Positions 25,849-35,653 of a stretch of DNA of 64,000 bases are shown piece after piece (the first letter of the stretch is position 1; every line of letters begins with the position of its first letter). Origin of the DNA: Streptomyces griseorubiginosus. Lineage in GTDB: Bacteria > Actinomycetota > Actinomycetes > Streptomycetales > Streptomycetaceae. A program made the translations under genes and the position numbers. The notes under the pieces are model-generated. The model worked only from the letters and a program-made list of their open reading frames with translations, had not been told where the DNA came from and searched no databases. The DNA lies in assembly GCF_001514195.1 (NCBI RefSeq), contig NZ_KQ948736.1, positions 1,224,625 through 1,288,624 of the forward strand. Reading direction: 5' to 3'.

Positions 25849-27972
25849 CTACGCGTCGATGCGCGACCGGTCCAGTGTCGCGGCCGACCCGGAGATGAAC
25901 TCCTTCCGGGGCGCCACGTCATTGCCCATCAGCAGATCGAAGACCTGCTCGGCGGCCTCGAGATCGGCGAGGTTGATCCGGCGCAGAGTCCGGTGCCGGG
26001 GGTCCATCGTCGTCTCGGCCAACTGGTCGGCGTCCATCTCGCCGAGGCCCTTGTACCGCTGGATGGCGTCCTTGTAGCGGACCCCCTTGCTCTGGAACTC
26101 CAGCAGCTTCTCGCGCAGCTCGCGGTCCGAGTACGTGTAGACGTACTTGTCCTGCCCCTTCTTCGGCTGGACGAGCTCGATCCGGTGCAGCGGCGGCACC
26201 GCCGCGAACACCCGGCCCGCCTCCACCATGGGCCGCATGTAGCGCTGGAACAGCGTCAGCAGCAGGCAGCGGATGTGCGATCCGTCGACGTCGGCGTCGG
26301 TCATCATGATGATCTTGCCGTAGCGGGCGGCGTCGATGTCGAACGTCCGGCCCGAGCCCGCCCCTATGACCTGGATGATGGCGCCGCACTCGACGTTCTT
26401 GAGCATGTCGGTGACGGACGACTTCTGCACGTTGAGGATCTTGCCGCGGATCGGCAGCAGCGCCTGGAACTCGGAGTTCCGGGCGAGCTTCGCGGTACCG
26501 AGCGCGGAGTCTCCCTCGACGATGAACAGCTCACTGCGGTCGACGTCGTCGCTGCGGCAGTCGGCGAGCTTGGCCGGCAGCGTGGAGGACTCCAGGGCCG
26601 TCTTCCGGCGCTGGGCGTCCTTGTGCTGGCGGGCCGCGATGCGCGTGCGCGCCGCGGCGACGGCCTTCTCCATCACGACCCGGGCCTGGGCCGCGGCGTC
26701 CCGCTTCGTGGACGTCAGGAAGGCCTTGAGCTCCCTGGAGATGACGGTGTTCACGATGCGGCGGGCCGCCGAGGTGCCGAGGACCTCCTTGGTCTGGCCC
26801 TCGAACTGGGGCTCGGCCAGGCGGACGGTGACGACCGCGGTGAGGCCCTCGAGAGCGTCGTCCTTGACGATGTCGTCCTCGGCGACGCGCAGCAGCTTCT
26901 TGGCACGCAGCACTTCGTTCATCGTGCTGGTGACGGCCGTCTCGAAGCCGGCCACGTGGGTGCCGCCCTTGGGGGTGGCGATGATGTTCACGAACGACTT
27001 CAAGGTCGTGTCGTATCCCGTGCCCCAGCGCATCGCGACATCGACGTCGAGCTCACGGGTGACCTGGGTCGGGGTCATCTGGCCGTGTTCGTCCAGGACC
27101 GGGACGGTCTCCCTGAAGGTGCCCTGGCCGGAGAAGCGGAGGACGTCGTTGACCGGCTTGTCGGTGGCCAGGTACTCGCAGAACTCGCTGATGCCGCCGT
27201 CGAAGCGGAAGGACTCCTCGCCCTTGCTGCCGCCCTCGCCGAGACCGAACTCGTCGCGGACGACGATGGTCAGGCCGGGCACCAGGAACGCCGTCTGGCG
27301 GGCGCGCTGGTGGAGGTTCTCCAGGGAGAGCTTGGCGTCCTTGAGGAAGATCTGGCGGTCGGCCCAGTACCGCACACGCGTGCCGGTCCGGGTCTTGGGG
27401 ATCTTCTTGGTCTTGCGCAGGCCGCTCGTGGCGTCGAACTTGGCGTCGGGCCCGGTCGCCGCGAAGGCACCCGGCACGCCGCGTCGGAAGCTGATCGCGT
27501 GGGTGTGACCGCCGCGGTCGACCTCGACGTCCAGTCGCGCGGACAGGGCGTTGACCACGGAGGCGCCCACACCGTGCAGACCGCCGGAGGCCGCGTACGA
27601 GCCGCCTCCGAACTTGCCGCCGGCGTGCAGCTTGGTCATGACGACCTCGACACCGGACAGGCCGGTCTTGGGCTCGACGTCGACCGGGATGCCCCGGCCG
27701 TTGTCCCGGACCTCCACGGAGGCGTCGTCGTGGAGGATCACCTCGATGTGGTCGCAGTACCCGCCCAGGGCCTCATCGACGGAGTTGTCGATGATCTCCC
27801 ACAGGCAGTGCATGAGACCACGGCTGTCGGTCGAGCCGATGTACATACCCGGGCGCTTGCGTACGGCCTCGAGCCCCTCGAGGACGAGCAGGTGCCGCGC
27901 GGTGTAGTTGGAACCGTCCCGGTCTGCTCCTGCCAGCAGAGCTGTGGACGGCACGGACGTCTCGGCGGTCAC
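25849..27972 (-). CDS. parE: DNA topoisomerase IV subunit B (ParE), GyrB family
   Basis: From the GTG at 27972 (GAGGAG site upstream) the product is 707 residues. It contains a GHKL ATPase domain (start TARHLLVLEGLEAVRKRPGM, N-box DNSVDEAL), a transducer domain, a TOPRIM domain (VEGDSALGTAK and the metal motif DADVDGSHIR) and the GyrB C-terminal segment (RYKGLGEMDADQL). It hydrolyses ATP to drive strand passage with ParC. The TOPRIM motif reads EGDSALGTAK where GyrB usually has EGDSAGGSAK. Longer upstream starts extend into the divergent promoter region and lack support. parC is 18 kb away in this window. Confidence 0.93.
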   Translation of the reverse strand: MTAETSVPSTALLAGADRDGSNYTARHLLVLEGLEAVRKRPGMYIGSTDSRGLMHCLWEIIDNSVDEALGGYCDHIEVILHDDASVEVRDNGRGIPVDVEPKTGLSGVEVVMTKLHAGGKFGGGSYAASGGLHGVGASVVNALSARLDVEVDRGGHTHAISFRRGVPGAFAATGPDAKFDATSGLRKTKKIPKTRTGTRVRYWADRQIFLKDAKLSLENLHQRARQTAFLVPGLTIVVRDEFGLGEGGSKGEESFRFDGGISEFCEYLATDKPVNDVLRFSGQGTFRETVPVLDEHGQMTPTQVTRELDVDVAMRWGTGYDTTLKSFVNIIATPKGGTHVAGFETAVTSTMNEVLRAKKLLRVAEDDIVKDDALEGLTAVVTVRLAEPQFEGQTKEVLGTSAARRIVNTVISRELKAFLTSTKRDAAAQARVVMEKAVAAARTRIAARQHKDAQRRKTALESSTLPAKLADCRSDDVDRSELFIVEGDSALGTAKLARNSEFQALLPIRGKILNVQKSSVTDMLKNVECGAIIQVIGAGSGRTFDIDAARYGKIIMMTDADVDGSHIRCLLLTLFQRYMRPMVEAGRVFAAVPPLHRIELVQPKKGQDKYVYTYSDRELREKLLEFQSKGVRYKDAIQRYKGLGEMDADQLAETTMDPRHRTLRRINLADLEAAEQVFDLLMGNDVAPRKEFISGSAATLDRSRIDA

Positions 27973-28414
27973 GCGGTTCGCTCCTCGCTGAATTTCAGGT
28001 GGGGCCCTTCTGGGTAAGGGCGCGGCATCGGTAGCCGCCATGAGGGTACCGAGGCCTGGTAGAGCCGTTGTAACGCCACCCTCGTGCGGAAGACAGACTA
28101 ATCCAGAGTCGCATACCTGTTCGATCCCTCGATGGGGTGAAGTACATATCACGTTCCCTCGGGGGCATGAACCATTTAGGCTCCGGGCACGTCCTCATGA
28201 ACAACCGGCAACCCAGCCGGCGGGACCGACCTTGACCGACCAGCGCGAAACCGTAAGACACACAGACACGCAATACGGCACATTCGCCGCCAAACCGGCA
28301 GCAGCCAGCCGTCCGGAAAATTTCTCTCTGGGAGAAGCCCCGAGCGGGAACGTTTTGGGGCTGGTTGGATGTTGACCCTGGTACGACAGCTCGTCGAGCT
28401 AGAGAAGAGGCGAC
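27973..28414. promoter_or_regulatory. Divergent intergenic region, parE / small Cys-rich gene
   Basis: About 440 bases between divergent genes. A TTGACC hexamer at 28372 is the most promoter-like element upstream of the small gene, but no good -10 sequence lies at 17-18 bases. No RNA structure or gene recognised. Confidence 0.35.
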
Positions 28415-28645
28415 GTGACTACTGTTCTGACCCCCGCGAGCCCGTTGACGGCCGCAGACCGCTGCGACCGCTGCGGCGCCCAGGCGTACGTACGCGTCGT
28501 CCTGATCAGCGGCGGAGAACTGCTCTTCTGCGCCCACCACGGTCGCAAGTTCGAGCCGGAACTCAAGAAGATCGCCGCTGAGATACAGGACGAGACGGAG
28601 CGGCTCACGGCCGTTCCCGCTACCGCCTCCGAAGAAGAGCGCTGA
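28415..28645 (+). CDS. Small Cys-rich protein, DUF7455-like
   Basis: The 76-residue product contains CDRCGAQAYVRV and FCAHHGRKFEPEL, giving a Cys/His pattern (CxxC then CxHH) that looks like a minimal zinc-binding knuckle. A charged C-terminal helix ends in EEER. The GTG start follows AGAAGAGG. Homologues of this size are, as I recall, conserved next to parE/hrdB in Streptomyces and widely in Actinobacteria, but no function is known. It has its own strong terminator. Confidence 0.85.
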   Translation: MTTVLTPASPLTAADRCDRCGAQAYVRVVLISGGELLFCAHHGRKFEPELKKIAAEIQDETERLTAVPATASEEER

Positions 28646-28687
28646 CACTCGCGTCCACGACGAGCCGGCGCCGACACAGGTCGGCAT

Positions 28688-28725
28688 AAGGGCGGCTGCC
28701 CCTGCACCCAGGGGCAGCCGCCCTT
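28688..28725. terminator. Strong bidirectional terminator
   Basis: Perfect 16-base arms (AAGGGCGGCTGCCCCT / AGGGGCAGCCGCCCTT) around a six-base loop sit between the convergent small gene and protease gene. Confidence 0.85.
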
Positions 28726-28748
28726 GCTCATGGCTCGTACGAGACCGC

Positions 28749-29633
28749 TCAGCGCCTCTGAGGCGCTCCTGCACCGGTCCGCGGTGCCGAGACGGCCCCT
28801 GGGGGCCCCTGCTGGTCCAGAGTCCGCATGACGTCGGACACGCGCGTGTAGACGCCGGGCCAGCCCGCGCGCCCGCAGCCGTTCCCCCAGGACACGAGTC
28901 CGACCAGCTTCCCCTGTGCGACCAGCGGACCCCCGCTGTCCCCCTGGCAGGAGTCGCGGCCGCCACGCTCCTCCCCGGCGCACAGCATGCTGTCGGCGAG
29001 GTAGGTGCCCTCGGCCGTACCCGGATAGGCCTCACGGCATCGCGTGTCCGACATCACATGCACCTGTGCGGCCCGCAGGCTTCGGGCGTAGTCACCCCCG
29101 CCCGTGATGTCGCCCCAGCCGTACACCGTGGCGGGCGTACCGGCCGCATATGCGCGATCACCGGCGGCCGCCATGCCGATCACAGCGCTCTGCGGGACGG
29201 GCTGGGCGAGCGTGATGACCGCGAAGTCCCCCGCGTTGGTCTGCGGGTCATAACCGGGATTCACCCAGACCTGGCGTACGGCGATCTCCGCTCCCTGGTC
29301 CGAGAGCAGGTCCGTACGCCCCGCGATGACCCGGAGGTCGCGCACCCGCTCCGGTGGCGCCCCCAGCACGTTCTCGCCCATGCAGTGGGCCGCGGTGAGC
29401 ACCGTGGTCGGGTCGACGGCGACACCGCCGCAGAACTGCCCGGCGCGCGTACCCCCGAACCGGTCACGGCTGGACAGGGCCACCGTCCAGGGTGCCGTGG
29501 ACACATCGACCGGGAATCCCCCGACGACAATGCTGTCGGCCGCCGCAGGGGCGGCCGCCACCAGCGGTATGGCCGCGGCCACGGCCGCCAGAACCAGCGG
29601 CCCGGTCAGCGTCCGGGCAATGGGACGACGCAT
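28749..29633 (-). CDS. Secreted trypsin-like serine protease (S1 family)
   Basis: This 294-residue protein has a Sec-type signal peptide (about 1-32, ending APAAA) and an S1 domain. The catalytic triad is complete: H83 in LTAAHC, D136 in AGDFAVITL and S233 in GDSGGP. D227, six residues before the serine, gives trypsin-like specificity for Lys/Arg. The mature enzyme probably begins near IVVGG (about 35) with almost no propeptide. Cysteines pair as in chymotrypsin-fold enzymes. A Pro/Ala-rich tail of about 20 residues follows the fold. It is exported and may act in substrate mycelium breakdown or peptide nutrition. It is a single gene between terminators. Confidence 0.93.
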   Translation of the reverse strand: MRRPIARTLTGPLVLAAVAAAIPLVAAAPAAADSIVVGGFPVDVSTAPWTVALSSRDRFGGTRAGQFCGGVAVDPTTVLTAAHCMGENVLGAPPERVRDLRVIAGRTDLLSDQGAEIAVRQVWVNPGYDPQTNAGDFAVITLAQPVPQSAVIGMAAAGDRAYAAGTPATVYGWGDITGGGDYARSLRAAQVHVMSDTRCREAYPGTAEGTYLADSMLCAGEERGGRDSCQGDSGGPLVAQGKLVGLVSWGNGCGRAGWPGVYTRVSDVMRTLDQQGPPGAVSAPRTGAGAPQRR

Positions 29634-29699
29634 GCATGCTCCTCACTCCGTGTGGTGATCGGAAACCCAGAGTCATGCAGGGCGCCTGTGCGCGCAGCA

Positions 29700-29735
29700 C
29701 GAAGGCCCGGCCCCTGGGCAGGGACCGGGCCTTCG
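29700..29735 (-). terminator. Terminator after hrdB
   Basis: Perfect 11-base arms CGAAGGCCCGG / CCGGGCCTTCG close a 14-base loop just after the hrdB stop. Confidence 0.8.
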
Positions 29736-29753
29736 GTGTCGTACGACTACGAC

Positions 29754-31292
<1,539 letters not shown>

Positions 31293-31455
31293 GAACAACC
31301 TCTCGGAACGTTGGAAAACGGCTTCCGGCCCCGTCCATGACGGACTGGAGCCGACCACCGACCTGGGAAGGGCCGACGGCGCGGGCGGGGGCCGGGGAAG
31401 ATGCACAGCGCCTTGAACGGCGTCCGTATTCCCTCCGCGGCTGTCACCTCTTAGG

Positions 31456-31482
31456 TCATCGCGCTGTTTCCACGAGCGTTAC
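31456..31482 (-). promoter_or_regulatory. Candidate ECF-type promoter of hrdB
   Basis: On the minus strand GTAAC and CGATGA are separated by 16 bases, about 165 bases upstream of the hrdB start. S. coelicolor hrdB is known to be transcribed by the ECF sigma factor ShbA, and this arrangement fits an ECF promoter. Exact hexamers are my reading. Confidence 0.5.
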
Positions 31483-31600
31483 GCCCAATCTGCGTGGCCC
31501 GAGTCACACCCCGTAAGTAACCAAAAACGGTCAGACACGGGCAGACATGGTCAGCCGGTGGCTCCGGTCGGCGATGCCCGGAAATGCTCTCACCCCTGCG

Positions 31601-31650
31601 CGCCGTCGGACCCCGCAGGGTCCCTGTAGACCCTGCGGGGTCCGACGGCG
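31601..31650 (-). terminator. Long perfect terminator after whiH
   Basis: Twenty-one-base perfect arms, beginning CGCCGTCGGACCCCGCAGGG, surround an eight-base loop. The hairpin is between whiH and the hrdB promoter and would isolate the two units. Confidence 0.88.
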
Positions 31651-31720
31651 GCGGTTCGACGGCCGAACGATGCTGCGGGAAGGGGAAGGCATCCCCGGCC
31701 GCGCCGCCCGCTACGCGCGG

Positions 31721-32608
31721 TCAGTGCTCGCGCGGGGCGGGCACCACGCGCTCCACCTCGGGGTGGACGGTCAGAAGTTGCCGCATGGCCGCTTCCGCTG
31801 CCATGCCGTCGCCGGTGGCGAGCGCGTCGACGATCCGGCCGTGGTGCGCCAACGACGACTCGTTCGGCCGGTCGCATCCGGTGACCGGGCCGCCGGAGAC
31901 CTGGAGGGCGGCCGAGACGATCCCGGAGAGGTGCTCCAGCATGCGGTTGCCCGCGACCTGGATGAGCAGGGAGTGGAACTCGGCGTCGGCGCGGGAGAAG
32001 GTGAGCGCGTCGCCCTGGTTCATGGCGTGTCCCATGATCTCGACCATGTCGCCGAGGCGCTGCTGGACGTCGTCACGGCCGTGTCCGGCGGCCAGGCGCG
32101 CGGCGAGCGGCTCGATCGTCCAGCGCAGCTCGCTCAGCTCGCGGCGCTGATCGTCGCGCTGCGGTCCGAAGGCCCGCCATTCGATGATGTCCGGGTCCAG
32201 GAGGTTCCAGTCGCTGACGGGACGCACGCGCGTGCCGACGTTCGGGCGGGCACTGACCAGGCCCTTGGCCTCGAGGACGCGGAGCGACTCACGGACGACA
32301 GTGCGGGAGACCTCGAAGCGCTGTCCGATCTCCTCGGGGACGAGCGGGCGGTCGGCGCCCAGATCACCGGAGACGATCATCTGTCCGAGCTGCTGGACGA
32401 GTTGGCCGTGCAGTCCGCGCCCGCGGCTGCCGGCGGCTCGTCGGCCCACGCGGCCCAGCTCCGGGTCCGAGCCGTCCCACATGGAGGCTCCGACCCGGCC
32501 GACAGCCGGGGCCTCGGCGTAGGGGTAGCGGTCGAGTTCGCCCGGGCCGGCCAGACCGGAGTCGGCGGAGCGGGCGGCGGTCATCATGGTGTGCGCAAGG
32601 GTACTCAC
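31721..32608 (-). CDS. whiH: GntR-family sporulation regulator WhiH
   Basis: From the GTG at 32608 the protein is 295 residues, the length I recall for S. coelicolor WhiH, with the same N-terminal low-similarity leader (STLAHTMMTAARSADSGL). The GntR winged helix (about 75-140) contains RFEVSRTVVRESLRVLEAKG, and the FCD ligand domain (about 160-280) contains ADAEFHSLLIQVAGNRM and SLAHHGRIVDAL. WhiH is needed for orderly septation of aerial hyphae and is expressed late under the sigma factor WhiG. A CCGATAA -10-like motif lies upstream. The effector is unknown; the fold is that of acid-responsive regulators. Confidence 0.93.
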   Translation of the reverse strand: MSTLAHTMMTAARSADSGLAGPGELDRYPYAEAPAVGRVGASMWDGSDPELGRVGRRAAGSRGRGLHGQLVQQLGQMIVSGDLGADRPLVPEEIGQRFEVSRTVVRESLRVLEAKGLVSARPNVGTRVRPVSDWNLLDPDIIEWRAFGPQRDDQRRELSELRWTIEPLAARLAAGHGRDDVQQRLGDMVEIMGHAMNQGDALTFSRADAEFHSLLIQVAGNRMLEHLSGIVSAALQVSGGPVTGCDRPNESSLAHHGRIVDALATGDGMAAEAAMRQLLTVHPEVERVVPAPREH

Positions 32609-32700
32609 GGATCCTTTGTCGGCGTCGCCTCCAACTCCCTTGAGGTCTTTGGTGAAAAGCACACGAAAGGGTGATCGCTCACCCCGTCGCAATTGACGCC

Positions 32701-32708
32701 TTATCGGA
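32701..32708 (-). promoter_or_regulatory. WhiG-like -10 element upstream of whiH
   Basis: TCCGATAA resembles the GCCGATAA -10 of WhiG/FliA-type promoters, about 90 bases upstream of the whiH start. A TGAAA lies about 12 bases further upstream, closer than the 15-16 expected for TAAA, so the -35 is weak. Confidence 0.5.
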
Positions 32709-32770
32709 AAGAAATGCGCTTTCACCGGGGAGTTGTGCGCACGTCGGGACCGGAACGGCACGGACGGTCG

Positions 32771-34723
32771 TCATCGAACCCTGCCGCGCAGGCTCGTGAG
32801 CAGATATGCACACAGCAGAGCGGTCAGCGACAACGTCAGTGCGCCACCCACAGGTTGAACGATCACGCGTACCGCTCCGGCCAGATAGCGCCCTCCACCA
32901 AAGGGCCACTGGACCAGGAAGACCTCACGCAGCCGCGCGGGCAGTCCGGCCGCGGTTCGCACGGACGCCCCCTCCAGGACCCTCTGTACGAGGGGTACGC
33001 CGAGGACGGGCACCGATACCACCGCGGCGAGCCCGGCCGTGGTCGACCGGAAGATGCCGGCGGCCAGGACGCCTGCCCAGGCGCACCCGATCACGAGTCC
33101 GATCCAACTCGCGCTCAACACCAACCAGTCGCCGGGAACTTCCGTGAGCTCCCGTCCGTAGACGAGGTACAGCACTTCGGCGTCGCAGCCCACCGCGAGA
33201 AGAGCCAGCAGCAGTGCGGTGACCGCGGCGACGACGAGTTTCGCGGTGAGCAGCCCCAGTCGGCGGGGTACGGTGCCGCGGTCCGCGGCCAGGGCGGGGT
33301 GGCGGAACTCGTCGCCGAAGGCGAGCGCGCCGAGCAGTCCCGCTCCGAGAGCCGCAGGGGGCAGCGGCAGTTCTCTGGGCCATGCGGCCAGCAGGCGGGC
33401 TTGCGGGGTGTGACCGACCCGCGCCAGGAGTACGGCGGTGAGGGCGGACGTCACGAGTACGGCCGCGGCGGTGAGGAAGCCGGTGCCGATCCCTGTCGCG
33501 CGCCGGATTTCGTAGCGGAGAGGGCGCAGGGGGCCGGCGGCGGTCCTGACGGAGATGGGGGGCGGGAGGGGGGAGGGGAGGGCGGGGGACGCCGAGGCTT
33601 TGCCGGGAGCCGAGCCGCTGTGCACGCTCTCTTCCGGCGAGTCGCTGCGGGCCTCCTGACCGGTGTGCCGCAGGCGTTCGCTGTCAGCCTCCAGGCTGCT
33701 GCCGTGCCGCGACCGGCCACCGTGCGCGTCCTCGCCGGCCTCAGCGCCTCCCCCGGCCTCGGTCTCCGGGGCGCCCACACCCGAGTCCGGGCTTCCTGGA
33801 CGGCGGCGCCCTCCAGGGGTCTCCTCCCCTGGCAAGAACCCCGCGCCCGGACCCATGTCCCCGGTCTCATCCGCGAGTTGGTGCACGAGAATGCCGTGAC
33901 GGAACGCGATCTCGCCGACTTCGGCACACGTACCGCCGTACACGGACAGCCGGTTGCCGCCCTCCCGGACGACCTCGACGGAACGGTGCGCCGCCCGCGC
34001 CTCCTTGGCCAGCAGGGCAGCGAGGCGGACGGCGTGAGGACTCCGTACGGCGACACGGGGGCGCAGCCTGGTGCGCGCGAACTCCGGGGCCTCCTGGTCG
34101 GCGGCGAGTCTGCCCTGTTCGAGCGTGACGACCCGATCCGCCACGCGCGCGGCCTCCTTGGGCTCGGCCGTGGTGAACAGGACCGTGCCGCCTCGGACGG
34201 CGTGCGCTCGCAGCATGCCGTGCAGCCAGCGACTCTCCCCGCTGGAGAGACCTTCGGCCGGCTCGTCCAGTACGAGGCTGTGCGGGTTGGGCAGCAGGGC
34301 ACAGGCCAGACCCAGGCGGCGGTCCATGCCGCGCGACAGCGTGCCGAGACGCTCGTCGCGCAGACTGACCAGCCCCACCGCTTCGAGCACCTCGTCGGCG
34401 CGCCTGACCGGCACACCGGCCGCCGCGCACAGCATCCGCAGATGCCCGCGGACCGTGCGCGCGGGATGGCCTGGCACATCGCCCAGGAGCACGCCGACCT
34501 CGCGCGAGGGATGTGCGATGCGGTGCAGCGGACGCCCTCTGAACTGGGTGATGCCACGGCCCTGTTGGAGTTCGAGCATGAGTCTGAGCGCCGAGGTCTT
34601 GCCCGCGCCCGTCGCTCCGAGAAGCGCGGTGACGCGGCCCGGACGGGCTTCGAAGGACACGTCGTCGACCGCGAGCGGGAGGTCCTTGCGGGAGGTGCTG
34701 GTCAGTCCGAAGGCCTGGATCAC
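32771..34723 (-). CDS. ABC transporter: ATPase fused to a membrane domain
   Basis: The about 650-residue protein joins an N-terminal ABC domain (about 1-225; Walker A GATGAGKTS, a divergent signature LSRGMDRRLG, Walker B LVLDEPAEGL) to a C-terminal ABC-2-like membrane region. That region has about six helices (430-645). A long Gly/Glu/Ser-rich low-complexity linker (about 290-420) joins them. The fused half-transporter order suggests an exporter acting as a dimer; the substrate is unknown. The start could be the GTG at 34723 or a TTG three codons earlier, neither with a good ribosome binding site. It precedes whiH, but a 160-base gap with promoter-like sequence separates them. The altered signature loop is notable. 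Confidence 0.85.
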   Translation of the reverse strand: MIQAFGLTSTSRKDLPLAVDDVSFEARPGRVTALLGATGAGKTSALRLMLELQQGRGITQFRGRPLHRIAHPSREVGVLLGDVPGHPARTVRGHLRMLCAAAGVPVRRADEVLEAVGLVSLRDERLGTLSRGMDRRLGLACALLPNPHSLVLDEPAEGLSSGESRWLHGMLRAHAVRGGTVLFTTAEPKEAARVADRVVTLEQGRLAADQEAPEFARTRLRPRVAVRSPHAVRLAALLAKEARAAHRSVEVVREGGNRLSVYGGTCAEVGEIAFRHGILVHQLADETGDMGPGAGFLPGEETPGGRRRPGSPDSGVGAPETEAGGGAEAGEDAHGGRSRHGSSLEADSERLRHTGQEARSDSPEESVHSGSAPGKASASPALPSPLPPPISVRTAAGPLRPLRYEIRRATGIGTGFLTAAAVLVTSALTAVLLARVGHTPQARLLAAWPRELPLPPAALGAGLLGALAFGDEFRHPALAADRGTVPRRLGLLTAKLVVAAVTALLLALLAVGCDAEVLYLVYGRELTEVPGDWLVLSASWIGLVIGCAWAGVLAAGIFRSTTAGLAAVVSVPVLGVPLVQRVLEGASVRTAAGLPARLREVFLVQWPFGGGRYLAGAVRVIVQPVGGALTLSLTALLCAYLLTSLRGRVR

Positions 34724-34763
34724 CCGTAGCAAGATAGCGCGTTATGTCCGGTTTTCGATGGCG

Positions 34764-35522
34764 TCACACTTCGGGGCGCAGCATCGGGGGGTTGAGCAGA
34801 GTGGCGCCGCCGGCGCGGAAGAGCTGAGCGGGGCGCCCGCCTTGCCGCGTGGTCGTACCACCGGTGGGGACCAGGAAGCCCGGCGTACCCGTCACCTTGC
34901 GGTGGAAGTTGCGCGGGTCGAGTGCAACGCCCCACACCGCCTCGTAGACGCGACGCAGCTCACCGACGGTGAACTCGGGCGGGCAGAACGCGGTGGCCAG
35001 CGACGAGTACTCGATCTTCGAGCGGGCTCGCTCCACACCGTCCGACAGAATCTGCGCGTGGTCGAAGGCCAGCGGCGCGACCGGTTCCCCGTCGCGACCG
35101 TAACCGCCCTGCTGCAACAGCTCCTCGACAGGCGCCCAGCGTGCGTTGCTGGCATCGCCACCTGCCCGGGGAGCGGGCAGATCAGGGGCCAGAGCCAAAT
35201 GGGCGACGCTCACCACGCGCATCCGAGGATCACGCTTGGGGTCACCGTAGGTCGCCAGCTGTTCCAGGTGCGCGCCGTTGTCCTGGACGGGGACAGCCGG
35301 GTCGTGTGCGCGCAGTCCGGTCTCCTCGGCCAGTTCCCGGGCTGCTGCCTGCGCCAGATCCTCGTCGGCCCGTACGAAGCCGCCTGGCAGTGCCCAGCGC
35401 CCCTGGAACGGCGGCTCGCCCCTGCGCACCGCGAGCGCGCACAGGGCGTGGCGACGCACGGTCAGTACGACCAGATCCACGGTGACGGCGAAGGGCGGAA
35501 AGGCTGACGGGTCGTAGGGCAT
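34764..35522 (-). CDS. Nudix hydrolase / NrtR-like regulator
   Basis: The 252-residue protein has an N-terminal Nudix domain with an intact Nudix box (G-FVRAD-E-x7-RELAEETGL, about residues 48-70). A C-terminal winged-helix-like region (about 165-235: FTVGELRRVYEAVWG and DPRNFHRKV) is diagnostic of NrtR-type regulators. NrtR proteins bind ADP-ribose through a degenerate Nudix site and repress NAD-synthesis genes. Here the box is complete, so hydrolysis of ADP-ribose or a related nucleotide remains possible. The ATG at 35522 is the natural start. It lies 40 bases upstream of the ABC fusion gene. Confidence 0.88.
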   Translation of the reverse strand: MPYDPSAFPPFAVTVDLVVLTVRRHALCALAVRRGEPPFQGRWALPGGFVRADEDLAQAAARELAEETGLRAHDPAVPVQDNGAHLEQLATYGDPKRDPRMRVVSVAHLALAPDLPAPRAGGDASNARWAPVEELLQQGGYGRDGEPVAPLAFDHAQILSDGVERARSKIEYSSLATAFCPPEFTVGELRRVYEAVWGVALDPRNFHRKVTGTPGFLVPTGGTTTRQGGRPAQLFRAGGATLLNPPMLRPEV

Positions 35523-35653
35523 GCGGCGATCATAGTCGTCTGCCTGACGATAAACACTCCCTTCGCCTGTCGCGGCAACGGTTGATCCACTGCTCCCCAG
35601 GGCAGATTCCACCTCTTGTTCGCGGCTACTGCCCGAGGCGATGTCGTACGAGG

